Assembly (NCBI GenBank): GCA_900470805.1
Contig: UCCA01000026.1
Span: 53,542 to 117,541 of the forward strand
From: Hyphomicrobiales bacterium
GTDB taxonomy: Bacteria > Pseudomonadota > Alphaproteobacteria > Rhizobiales > Rhizobiaceae
Length of the DNA: 64,000 nt
Reading direction: 5' to 3'
Notes under the pieces: generated by a model
What the model was told of the DNA's origin: nothing
Seen by the model: only the letters and a program-made list of their open reading frames with translations
The model's database searches: none
Part shown: in pieces, positions 1-8,794 of the stretch
Layout of the letters: each line of letters opens with the position of its first letter
Position numbering within the stretch: the first letter of the stretch is position 1
Translations under genes and position numbers: made by a program

Positions 1-1
1 G

Positions 2-70
2 GAGCCGGTGCAGCCGCCGGTGAAAACCGCGTTCCAGCTTTACAGGATCGATCACGCCAAGCTGCAATAA
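2..70 (+). CDS. C-terminal end of an unidentified protein (partial)
   Basis: An open frame runs in from the left edge and ends at a TAA, giving 22 C-terminal residues (EPVQPPVKTAF...AKLQ). The piece is too short to assign a family. It reads in the same direction as ettA and is followed by a weak hairpin with a T run, which fits the end of a gene. Nothing about its function can be inferred. Confidence 0.5.
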   Translation, partial: EPVQPPVKTAFQLYRIDHAKLQ

Positions 71-107
71 GTACGGGCTACACGCCGCTTCGCGCAGACG
101 CATTTTC

Positions 108-124
108 AAAACCGTCCGGTTTTT
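108..124 (+). terminator. Weak terminator-like hairpin
   Basis: A six-pair stem AAAACC/GGTTTT around GTCC ends in a run of T. It lies 37 bases after the partial upstream gene and before ettA. The stem is short and AT-rich at its base, so termination would be weak. Confidence 0.3.
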
Positions 125-203
125 GGCTGCGGCGCGTTGCTCCCGGGCGTCAATTCGCCTACATAGCGGCAAACCTGAAATTCCGCCGCGGAGCACCTTA
201 TCA

Positions 204-1853
<1,650 letters not shown>

Positions 1854-1880
1854 GCGTTCGCCGCCGATCAAAAGATGTCA

Positions 1881-1909
1881 GAGCCCCGCTTCGTCGGGGC
1901 TCTTTTTTT
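1881..1909 (+). terminator. Rho-independent terminator of ettA
   Basis: A perfect 8-bp stem GAGCCCCG/CGGGGCTC with a six-base loop is followed directly by seven T residues, 27 bases after the ettA stop codon. Confidence 0.92.
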
Positions 1910-1985
1910 ACCGACCATGTCGCTTTCCGCGCAGCGAATTTCGTGAACGGATCGAAATCCTGCTTGCACGGCCAATCCGTTTCAC

Positions 1986-2001
1986 ATAAAGATATCTTTA
2001 T
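1986..2001. promoter_or_regulatory. Perfect palindrome, candidate ArsR-family operator
   Basis: ATAAAGATATCTTTAT is a perfect 16-bp palindrome, AT-rich in a GC-rich neighbourhood, and lies 18 bases before the start chosen for the ArsR-methyltransferase gene. ArsR-family dimers bind AT-rich inverted repeats of about this size. Its position fits autoregulation, and control of metF with it. The link between this site and the adjacent regulator is inferred from position only. Confidence 0.7.
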
Positions 2002-2019
2002 ATGTTGATTGGATCGAAT

Positions 2020-3045
2020 ATGGGTGAGCCCGTCAGGCTAGGTTTGGATGCGTTGGTGGACGTGCTGCGGGCGGCCGGTGAGCCGACGCGCCTGCGTCTG
2101 CTGGCGCTGCTGGCCGCAGGCGATGTCACCGTTACCGATCTTACCGAAATTCTCGGACAATCCCAACCGCGTATCTCGCGCCATCTCAAGCTGCTTGGTG
2201 AAGCGGACCTGATCGATCGTTATCAGGAAGGCGCATGGGCCTATTTCCGGCTGCGGCAGGAGGGCAAGGCGGTCAACTTCGTTCGCAGCCTGCTGTCGCA
2301 TGCGTCGGAAAACGATCCTGTCATCCTTCGCGACGGCGAGCGGCTGGATGCCGTGAAGCGTCAGCGCTCGGAGCGGGCGCAGGCCTATTTCAGCCGCAAC
2401 GCCGGCGAATGGGACGAACTGCGCCGCCTGCACGCCGCCGACGAAGAGGTTGATGCGACCGTCATCCGCCTGCTCGGCAGCCAGCCGATCGATTCGCTGC
2501 TCGATCTCGGTACCGGCACCGGCCGTATTCTCGAACTACTCTCCGGGCTCTATCGCCGCGCCATCGGCGTCGATGCCAGCCGCGACATGCTGAGCGTTGC
2601 GCGCGCCAATCTCGACCGGACCGGCATCACCAAGGCTTCGGTGCGCCATGCCGATATCCTGAACCTGCCGTTCGAGGCGCAGGATTTCGACCTGGTGACG
2701 ATCCACCAGGTGCTGCACTTCTTCGACCAGCCTGAGATCGCGATCGGCGAGGCGGCACGCATGCTGCGCCCGGGCGGACGGCTTGTGATCATCGATCTTG
2801 CGCCGCACGCGCTGGAATATCTTCGTGACGAACATGCGCATGTGCGTCTCGGCTTCTCGCACCAGTCGATGACCGACTGGCTGCGCAAGGCCGGATTGGA
2901 CATAGAGCAGGTCGTCGATCTTCATCCGGGTCACGAGAGCGGGCAGGGGCTTACGGTCACCATCTGGCTCGCGCGCGACCCAAGGCGTCTGATGGCCTCC
3001 TTAGAGAGCGACCATGCCGCACCTACATTTGCCGGGAGAGACTGA
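2020..3045 (+). CDS. ArsR-family regulator fused to a SAM-dependent methyltransferase domain
   Basis: The 341-residue protein has an N-terminal ArsR-type winged helix (residues about 10-90, with the recognition-helix stretch QPRISRHLKLL) and a C-terminal class I methyltransferase domain (DLGTGTGR near residue 160, LRPGG near 250). It lies one base upstream of metF, so a role in methionine and SAM-cycle control is likely; ArsR regulators that sense S-adenosylhomocysteine (SahR type) are known near such genes in proteobacteria. ATG 2020 is preferred over ATG 2002, which abuts the palindrome and has no ribosome site. Whether the methyltransferase domain is catalytic or a ligand sensor cannot be told from sequence. 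Confidence 0.85.
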   Translation: MGEPVRLGLDALVDVLRAAGEPTRLRLLALLAAGDVTVTDLTEILGQSQPRISRHLKLLGEADLIDRYQEGAWAYFRLRQEGKAVNFVRSLLSHASENDPVILRDGERLDAVKRQRSERAQAYFSRNAGEWDELRRLHAADEEVDATVIRLLGSQPIDSLLDLGTGTGRILELLSGLYRRAIGVDASRDMLSVARANLDRTGITKASVRHADILNLPFEAQDFDLVTIHQVLHFFDQPEIAIGEAARMLRPGGRLVIIDLAPHALEYLRDEHAHVRLGFSHQSMTDWLRKAGLDIEQVVDLHPGHESGQGLTVTIWLARDPRRLMASLESDHAAPTFAGRD

Positions 3046-3046
3046 C

Positions 3047-3943
3047 ATGACTTTGAACCACGACGCGCGCAAGCGGATCGGCATCTCCTTCGAGTTCTTT
3101 CCGCCGAAGTCCGAAGAGGCGGAAAGCCAGTTGTGGAAGGCCGTCAGCGAGCTGCAGGACTGGAACCCTGATTTCGTCTCGGTGACCTACGGTGCCGGCG
3201 GCACGACCAAGGCGCCGACGCTGGCGACCGTGTCGCGCTTCATCGCCTCGACGCCGCTCGCAACCGCCTCGCACCTGACCTGCGTCGGCGCGACCAAGGA
3301 TGAGACACACAGCGTCGTCGAGAGTTTTCGCGCTGCCGGCGTGAAGCATTTCGTCGCCCTGCGCGGCGATACGCCGGATGGCGTTGGGGCGCCTTACACG
3401 CCGCATCCCGGCGGCTATGCCAATGCCTCGGAACTGGTGGCCGGTCTGCGCGAACTCGGCGATTTCGAGATTTCCGTCTCCGCCTATCCGGAGAAGCACC
3501 CGGAAAGCCGCGATGTGGCGGCCGATATCGACATGCTCAAGCGCAAGGCTGATAACGGCGCCAACCGGGCGCTGACGCAGTTCTTCTTCGACAACGACAA
3601 TTTCGAGCGATATCTGGAGAAGGTGCGGGCGGCCGGGATCACCATTCCCGTCGTTCCCGGCATCATGCCGATCATGAACCTGACGCAGCTGAAACGCTTT
3701 GCCGGGGCCTGCGGCACCGTCATCCCGGCGTTCCTGGATGACCGCTTCGCTGGCTATGACGACAAGCCGGAAGAGCGGGCAAAGGTGGCCGCCGATGTCG
3801 CCGCCGAGCAGATCGAGGATCTGGCCAGGCGCGGCATCAGCGATTTCCATCTCTATACGATGAACCGCTCGCCGCTGGTGTCGGCGGTGCTGACCAATCT
3901 TGGCTTCAAGCGGGATACGAAGCGCGCCGGCGCGGCTGCCTGA
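3047..3943 (+). CDS. metF: 5,10-methylenetetrahydrofolate reductase
   Basis: This 298-residue cytosolic flavoenzyme reduces methylene-THF to methyl-THF, the methyl donor for methionine synthesis. The N-terminal SFEFFPPK with its catalytic-region Glu and the later SVTYGAGGTT are hallmarks of the MetF TIM barrel; GDTP near residue 110 and the ALTQFFFD stretch are also typical. The start at ATG 3047 has a GGGAGAG ribosome site and begins one base after the preceding stop, so the two genes are one operon. The upstream palindrome probably controls both. Length is normal for bacterial MetF. Confidence 0.96.
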   Translation: MTLNHDARKRIGISFEFFPPKSEEAESQLWKAVSELQDWNPDFVSVTYGAGGTTKAPTLATVSRFIASTPLATASHLTCVGATKDETHSVVESFRAAGVKHFVALRGDTPDGVGAPYTPHPGGYANASELVAGLRELGDFEISVSAYPEKHPESRDVAADIDMLKRKADNGANRALTQFFFDNDNFERYLEKVRAAGITIPVVPGIMPIMNLTQLKRFAGACGTVIPAFLDDRFAGYDDKPEERAKVAADVAAEQIEDLARRGISDFHLYTMNRSPLVSAVLTNLGFKRDTKRAGAAA

Positions 3944-3964
3944 TTATCATGTCCGTAAAACCAA

Positions 3965-3993
3965 AAGGCGCATGCCGCGATGGCATGCGCCTT
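3965..3993. terminator. Bidirectional terminator between metF and a small minus-strand gene
   Basis: A perfect 12-bp stem AAGGCGCATGCC/GGCATGCGCCTT has a five-base loop. Read on the minus strand it is followed by TTGGTTTTA, and on the plus strand by CTGGATT, so it is better placed to end the small minus-strand gene but can also end the metF transcript. Confidence 0.7.
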
Positions 3994-4054
3994 CTGGATT
4001 CTGAACTGTTCGCTCTTCAGGAGTTTCGGCATAGCCCTTTCGTGGCAGCTGGTG

Positions 4055-4132
4055 TCAGACGAAAAGCATCGACACCACAAATAGAAACGCTGCACCGATC
4101 AAAAGGACATTGAAGGATCGTGTCAGTCCCAT
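4055..4132 (-). CDS. 25-residue single-span membrane peptide
   Basis: The frame starts at ATG 4132 after a strong ribosome site (GAGGAGAAAG, seven bases upstream) and encodes MGLTRSFNVL followed by LIGAAFLFVVSMLFV, then TGA. A short basic N-terminus followed by about 17 hydrophobic residues indicates one membrane span with N-in orientation. A perfect hairpin with T residues lies 60 bases downstream on the same strand. I do not recognise a family. The ribosome site, terminator and clean hydrophobic segment favour a real gene over chance. Confidence 0.6.
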   Translation of the reverse strand: MGLTRSFNVLLIGAAFLFVVSMLFV

Positions 4133-4392
4133 GTCTTTCTCCTCGCGTTAACAGACCCATAATATGTCGGGATTGCGGCGCTTGAAAAGCGATTTTTTTG
4201 CTGCGATGCGGCGAAAATGTCACATCTCCCGGTGGTGACAAAAGCTATTGCGCTGGAATCGCTGGCAAAAATGCCTGCCGAAAATATTCACAGATTTTAA
4301 CGGAGCGTAAAACTGGGCGATCCGGCATTTACGCCTGCGGCGGATTGAAGGCGCAGCACAGGTCTCTGAAAAACAACGGAAATCCGGAAACG
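4133..4392. other. Intergenic region
   Basis: This holds the upstream region of the small membrane-peptide gene (minus strand) and the downstream side of the transglycosylase gene. A plus-strand frame at 4198-4425 has no ribosome site and an unconvincing composition. I see no other feature. Confidence 0.5.
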
Positions 4393-4417
4393 AAAAAGCC
4401 GGGCTCTTGGCCCGGCT
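4393..4417 (-). terminator. Rho-independent terminator of the mltB-like gene
   Basis: On the minus strand an 8-bp stem AGCCGGGC/GCCCGGCT with a five-base loop runs into TTTTTCG, starting 24 bases after the transglycosylase stop codon. Confidence 0.88.
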
Positions 4418-4440
4418 CGTCGTGACTCATTGAGTGCCGC

Positions 4441-5691
4441 TCAGAGCGCGTTGAGGAGGGCGGGCGTTGCCCAGCCGTCGGCCGGCATGCCGAGGCGCTG
4501 CTGCTGCTTCTGGATGGCGACGCGGGTGCCGGAGCCGAGAATGCCGTCGATGGCGCCGACGTCGTGGCCCATCGTGTCGAGCTTGGTCTGAAGCTCCTTC
4601 ATCTGGTCGTTGGTCAGGCCCTGTTCCGGGGTGCCCTTGAGGTAGGGCTCGGAGCCGGAGAGGCGGGTGCCAAAATAGGCGGCTGAGGTCGTGTAGATGA
4701 AGGACTTGTTCCACTCGAGATAGATGCCGAAGTTCGGATAGGCGATGAAGGCTGGTCCGAGGCGGCCCTGCGGCAGGACGAGATCGCCGCGCAGCGTGCC
4801 GAAGCTGGTGTCGCCATTGCGTGGCTTGACGCCGAGCGCGAACCACTCGCCGGCCGTCATGGTGCCGCCGAGGCCGGACTTTTCGAAGGGCAGGCTTTCG
4901 GGAAGGGTGACCTCCTGCAGCCAGGGCTGGCCCTTCGTGAAGCCGAGATGCTGGATGAAGCGGGCGGCGGTCAGGATGGCGTCAGGGCCGCTCTGCTTCA
5001 GGCGGACGTGGCCGTCGCCGTCGCCGTCCATGCCGTAGGCGATGATGTCGCGCGGCAGCATCTGCACCTGGCCGATTTCGCCGGCCCATGCGCCGGTATT
5101 GGTCTCAGGGTCGAGGTCACCGTGCTGGACCATCTCGATCAGGGCGATCAGCTGCGGGCGGAAGAGTTCGGGGCGGCGGCAGTCATGCGCCAGCGTCACC
5201 AGCGCGTTGCGGGTGTTGAAATCGCCCTGCACGGCGCCGAAGTCGGTCTCCATCGCCCAGAAGGCGGTGATCACGCCTGCCGGTACACCGTATTCCTGTT
5301 CGGCGCGGGCGAAGACGTCGGCATACTGCTTCATCTTCTGGCGGCCGATATCGAGGCGGGCCTGGCTGACGGTGCGCTGCGAGAATTCGAGGAAGGTCTG
5401 CTTGAAGACGCCCTGGGCGCGGTCGCGGCTGAGAACCTTGGGGTCGATCTGGGCGCCGGCGAGTGCGCGGTCGGCGGCTTCGGCGGAAGCGCCGGCGGCG
5501 ATCGCTTCGGCCTTGACGCCGGCGAGGAAGGTGGAGAGGTCGCCGTCGCAGGCGACGGCAGAAGCGGCTGCCGCAGCAGGTGCCTGTTCAGCCGGAGCGG
5601 CCGGGGCCGGTGTTTGCGCTGCCGCGCCGGTTGCGAGGCCGACGGCGAGTAAGAGAGCGAGCGCAGAACGGCTAGCAGGCGTGCGGTGCAT
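4441..5691 (-). CDS. Lytic murein transglycosylase, MltB family, with peptidoglycan-binding domain
   Basis: This 416-residue periplasmic enzyme cleaves the MurNAc-GlcNAc bond to form 1,6-anhydro ends. A signal peptide (residues about 1-26, ending AAAQ) is followed by an Ala/Pro-rich spacer, the SLT_2 catalytic domain (residues about 48-340; catalytic Glu about 148 in FWAMETDFG) and a C-terminal PG_binding_1 domain (about 360-416, IDGILGSGTR). The start at ATG 5691 has a GAGGA site seven bases upstream; a longer start at 5709 is possible but would lengthen the signal peptide. No lipobox is visible, so it is likely soluble. It opens a run of wall hydrolases upstream of the dcw cluster. Confidence 0.93.
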   Translation of the reverse strand: MHRTPASRSALALLLAVGLATGAAAQTPAPAAPAEQAPAAAAASAVACDGDLSTFLAGVKAEAIAAGASAEAADRALAGAQIDPKVLSRDRAQGVFKQTFLEFSQRTVSQARLDIGRQKMKQYADVFARAEQEYGVPAGVITAFWAMETDFGAVQGDFNTRNALVTLAHDCRRPELFRPQLIALIEMVQHGDLDPETNTGAWAGEIGQVQMLPRDIIAYGMDGDGDGHVRLKQSGPDAILTAARFIQHLGFTKGQPWLQEVTLPESLPFEKSGLGGTMTAGEWFALGVKPRNGDTSFGTLRGDLVLPQGRLGPAFIAYPNFGIYLEWNKSFIYTTSAAYFGTRLSGSEPYLKGTPEQGLTNDQMKELQTKLDTMGHDVGAIDGILGSGTRVAIQKQQQRLGMPADGWATPALLNAL

Positions 5692-5773
5692 GGAGTGTAT
5701 CCTCGTCATTGCTTGAATTGCTGTCGATGTCCCAAATGATTGTGACAGAAGCAAGAAAGAAAGCGCGACGTTA

Positions 5774-6571
5774 CTAAGAATTCCTATCCTTGGATACAGA
5801 GGCTACCCAGTTATTCCAGTTCTTCGCAGAGCCCGCGAACACGTTAATGTCAGTCGGACCCTTGATGCCTGGTATAACGCCGGTCGAGGTGTACTGCCAG
5901 AACGCCCAGCGACGGTTGGCGTAAGTCACTTCCGGATGCTTGGCGACCGAGCGGACCCAGAAGTGATAGTCTTGGAAATAGCCGTCGAGGTTTTCGCGGT
6001 GGAAGTCCACCGAGGTGTAGATGATCGGGCGCTTGCCGTAATAGGCTTCGAGCCGGTCCATGAAGCGCTTGATCTCGGAGCGCACGGTTTCAGGATCAGG
6101 ACGTGTGCGGCAGGTCTTCGACTCGCCGTTCCACTCGACATCGAGCACCGGCGGCAGGCGCATGGCCTCCTTCGGCACATTGCTGATGAACCAATCGGCC
6201 TGTTCGTCTGCCGACGAGCAGAAATAATAGAAATGGTAAGGGGCGTGCGGAATGCCGACCTGGCGGGCTTCCTGCCAGTATTCGCTGAAGCGGGGATCGA
6301 CGCGGTCCTTGCCCTCGGTGGCCTTGATGAACGCGAAGGCGACACCCGACTTGCGGACCGTCTGCCAGTCGATGTCACCCTGCCACTTGGAAATGTCGAT
6401 GCCGTGGATGGCGTTCTGCTGCGGATGCTTCGGGCCGAAATCCTGCGGATCCGTGTCCTGAAAGCGCATTTTCGGCTTTATCGACGCAGTCGAGAGATAG
6501 TCATAGCCTGACGAGGTGCAGCCAGCGAGCATGATGGCCAGGGGCAATACGCATAACAGGAGCCGGCGCAT
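5774..6571 (-). CDS. GH25 family lysozyme, lipoprotein
   Basis: The 265-residue protein begins MRRLLLCVLPLAIMLAGC, a lipoprotein signal with lipobox LAGC. The GH25 fold starts near residue 55 with HGIDISKWQG; AFIKATEG, the PYHFYYF stretch and the acidic pair in LDVEWNG (catalytic Asp and Glu) are all present. GH25 enzymes hydrolyse the MurNAc-GlcNAc bond with water, unlike transglycosylases. It is probably anchored in the outer membrane and acts in the periplasm. It lies just upstream of the MltB-type gene on the same strand, 82 bases apart, but with no evidence that they are co-transcribed. The frame opens further upstream (to 6610), but the lipoprotein signal fixes the start. Confidence 0.92.
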   Translation of the reverse strand: MRRLLLCVLPLAIMLAGCTSSGYDYLSTASIKPKMRFQDTDPQDFGPKHPQQNAIHGIDISKWQGDIDWQTVRKSGVAFAFIKATEGKDRVDPRFSEYWQEARQVGIPHAPYHFYYFCSSADEQADWFISNVPKEAMRLPPVLDVEWNGESKTCRTRPDPETVRSEIKRFMDRLEAYYGKRPIIYTSVDFHRENLDGYFQDYHFWVRSVAKHPEVTYANRRWAFWQYTSTGVIPGIKGPTDINVFAGSAKNWNNWVASVSKDRNS

Positions 6572-6701
6572 GGGTGTTCCGTCGTGAACAGAATGATCTT
6601 GTCGCCCCACAGCCTGACCTTCGAAAATGACGTGCCCAGCAGATAGATGCCCCTCTATTCACCATATCAACGTAAAAAATCGGTTAGTTTCAAGCTAAAT
6701 A

Positions 6702-7373
6702 TTAGCGGCCTTTAATTATAATTGCCCGCCAGGCATAGCCGCCGCCGATGCTCTTGAAGGTCAGGGTGGCGTTTTCAAGGTCCGCCTTGGCCCGCAGGAC
6801 GTCACGCAGATCGGCGCGAGGGGTGACGTGGAATTTCGTCAGCCACGAGCGGAGGAGGGCGCGGAACCAGGCCGGGAGGCGTTCCTGCTGGCCGAAATCG
6901 ACGATGTGCAGTTGTCCGCCGGGGTTGAGCGCGGCGAGTGACGCGTCGACGGCGCGCTGCCAGTCCGGGATCATCGACAGCGCGTAGGAGATCATCACGC
7001 GGTCGAAACCATCCGTGCCGAATTCCTGCGGCGTGAAGGCGGTGGCGTCGGCGACGCGAAAGTCGGCCGAGGTGGGAAGGCCCGCAAAGGTCTTGCGCGC
7101 CGAGATCAGCATTTCCTGCGAGATGTCGAGGCCGTAAAGCTTCGCCTGCGGGAAATGCCTGTGGGCGAGCGCCAGATTGCGGCCGGTGCCGCAGCCGACT
7201 TCGAGCAGCGTGGCGTTCTGCTCGAGGTCGAGGTTGCGGATCGTCTGGTCGCGGCCCAGCAGGTAGTATTTGCGCGTCAGGTCGTAGATGTGCCGCTGGT
7301 GGCGGTACATGCCGTCCATCAGGTCGGCATGGTTTTCCGATGGTGCAGTCGGGCGCATATCCACCTGACTCAT
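6702..7373 (-). CDS. btaB: BtaB, N-methyltransferase of betaine-lipid synthesis
   Basis: This 223-residue class I methyltransferase has LLEVGCGTGRNL near residue 65, an acidic residue at the end of strand 2 in YGLDIS and LNPGG near 160. With BtaA it makes diacylglyceryl-N,N,N-trimethylhomoserine (DGTS): BtaB adds three methyl groups to diacylglycerylhomoserine using SAM. The name rests on fold plus direct coupling to btaA: its ATG overlaps the btaA stop (ATGA), a sign of translational coupling. On its own it could only be called a methyltransferase. It works at the cytoplasmic face of the inner membrane. Confidence 0.9.
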   Translation of the reverse strand: MSQVDMRPTAPSENHADLMDGMYRHQRHIYDLTRKYYLLGRDQTIRNLDLEQNATLLEVGCGTGRNLALAHRHFPQAKLYGLDISQEMLISARKTFAGLPTSADFRVADATAFTPQEFGTDGFDRVMISYALSMIPDWQRAVDASLAALNPGGQLHIVDFGQQERLPAWFRALLRSWLTKFHVTPRADLRDVLRAKADLENATLTFKSIGGGYAWRAIIIKGR

Positions 7374-8614
7374 GGCTTCTTCACGTAGATATGGAAGCCG
7401 CCGTAGATCGCCGAGCGGTCTTGCGCGGTCAGTTCGAGCGAGCGATCGGCGAGATAGGTCCACTGTTCGCGGAGCGCTGGCGACAGGCGGCCTTCGATGA
7501 TGCTCTTTTCGGCGGCGGTGCGGAAGATGACGCGGGCACCGTCGCGGGCGGTGCGCGAGATTTCCGACCAGACGTCGTTCAGCTGCTGGTCCGTCATCCA
7601 ATCTTGCGCGTCGAGCAGGATGTAGCGGTCGCGCGAGGCGGCCGGTTCGCCGGCGAGCAGCTCGGTGAAGCTCGCATGGTGGACGCTGACGCGGTCGACA
7701 TTGGCGCGGATCGCCTCGTAGTGCTCCGGCTTCAGGTAGGTCGGCAGCGGACCTTCGCCTTCCTCGGCGTATCGGCGGGCGAATGCCTGCCAGGCGAAGT
7801 AGTTTTCCTGCATCGGGAAATGACAGGTGAGCTTTTCCAGCCGGTGGCGCAGCACCGGCGCGATCGAATTGTCTGCGGCGAGGCTTGCCAGCTCGTCATA
7901 TTGCTGCGGCGGGATGCCGAGGCCGAAGAGCGAGCTCTTGCGGCTGGTGATCCAGCGGACGACGGGCTTTTCGAACAGCGGCGCAATCTTCTGGTCGAAA
8001 AGCTTGCGCTGTTCCTCGAGCGTCCTGGCCTTGGCGATGTCAGTGAGATCGACGCCGTGGACGCGGGCTAGCAGGTGTGCGGCGCCGATGAAGCGGCCGA
8101 GCAGGCCGGTCTTGTAGATGTTGCGGTCAAACACCGTGACGCGGCGGCGGCCGAGCTTGCGGCCGTTCCAGTAGTTGCGCGTCGTGTCGTCGAGGTTGGC
8201 AGACAGGAACCGGTCGAAGGCCTGGCTGTTGGCGCTCTGGCCGGATCGGGCGAGGAAACGGACAAGATCGGCGCGGCTTGGCAGATGCCGGAAGGCTGAC
8301 AGCTTCAGCTTGTTGAGGGCGATGTGGTGCGGGTTGAGATCGACAACGTCGATCGACGCGGGCGACTGCGAGAGATAGGCGAGCATGTTGCAGCCACCGG
8401 AGCCGATTGTGACGATGCGGTGATGCGGCTCGAGCTCCATCGCCAGCATGTCGAGATCGGGGTCTTCCCAGATCTGCGGATAGACCAGGCCGGAGAAGAG
8501 CAATCCGAACAGGCGTTCGGACAATCCTTCCTTGGAAAAGGCCTTGTGGCGGAGAAGCGCTGCCTTGAGTTTCCGGTTCTTGCGGAAGCCGGCATCCGGG
8601 GCAAATTCCGTCAT
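7370..8614 (-). CDS. btaA: BtaA, SAM:diacylglycerol 3-amino-3-carboxypropyltransferase
   Basis: This 414-residue DUF3419 family protein transfers the aminocarboxypropyl group of SAM to diacylglycerol, the first step of DGTS synthesis, a phosphorus-free membrane lipid. Visible features are FSGLVYPQIWEDP near residue 40, the SAM-binding IGSGGCNMLAYL near 72 and VVDLNP at the end of the next strand. The start ATG 8614 follows a GAGAG site; the frame is open far upstream but only as an artefact of GC-rich sequence. It forms a two-gene operon with btaB. A candidate Pho box lies 49 bases upstream of the start, which fits phosphate-limitation induction known from Sinorhizobium. Confidence 0.95.
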   Translation of the reverse strand: MTEFAPDAGFRKNRKLKAALLRHKAFSKEGLSERLFGLLFSGLVYPQIWEDPDLDMLAMELEPHHRIVTIGSGGCNMLAYLSQSPASIDVVDLNPHHIALNKLKLSAFRHLPSRADLVRFLARSGQSANSQAFDRFLSANLDDTTRNYWNGRKLGRRRVTVFDRNIYKTGLLGRFIGAAHLLARVHGVDLTDIAKARTLEEQRKLFDQKIAPLFEKPVVRWITSRKSSLFGLGIPPQQYDELASLAADNSIAPVLRHRLEKLTCHFPMQENYFAWQAFARRYAEEGEGPLPTYLKPEHYEAIRANVDRVSVHHASFTELLAGEPAASRDRYILLDAQDWMTDQQLNDVWSEISRTARDGARVIFRTAAEKSIIEGRLSPALREQWTYLADRSLELTAQDRSAIYGGFHIYVKKP

Positions 8615-8662
8615 AAGTGAGTCTCTCAACTTTTTGGCGTTCAGGGCGTTTAACGCGACGGG

Positions 8663-8680
8663 ACTACAGTTTGATGACGT
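8663..8680 (-). promoter_or_regulatory. Candidate Pho box of btaAB
   Basis: On the minus strand the site reads ACGTCAT-CAAA-CTGTAGT. Each heptamer matches the PhoB repeat CTGTCAT at five of seven positions and the spacer is four bases, the canonical arrangement. It lies 49 bases upstream of the btaA start codon. DGTS synthesis is PhoB-controlled in related rhizobia; control by this exact site is inferred. Confidence 0.6.
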
Positions 8681-8794
8681 TGCCTGTGGGCGGTTTTGGC
8701 CGTGGAAACCGTACATCAATGGATGTAGGCGGCAGATCGAGGGGCTTTCGTACCATCGATTTTCCTGCTTTTTTAGCGTTTCGGAGGGGTGCCT

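Noticed and set aside
4198..4425. Plus-strand frame of 75 codons before the mltB terminator
   Set aside because: It runs through the terminator hairpin and has no ribosome site.
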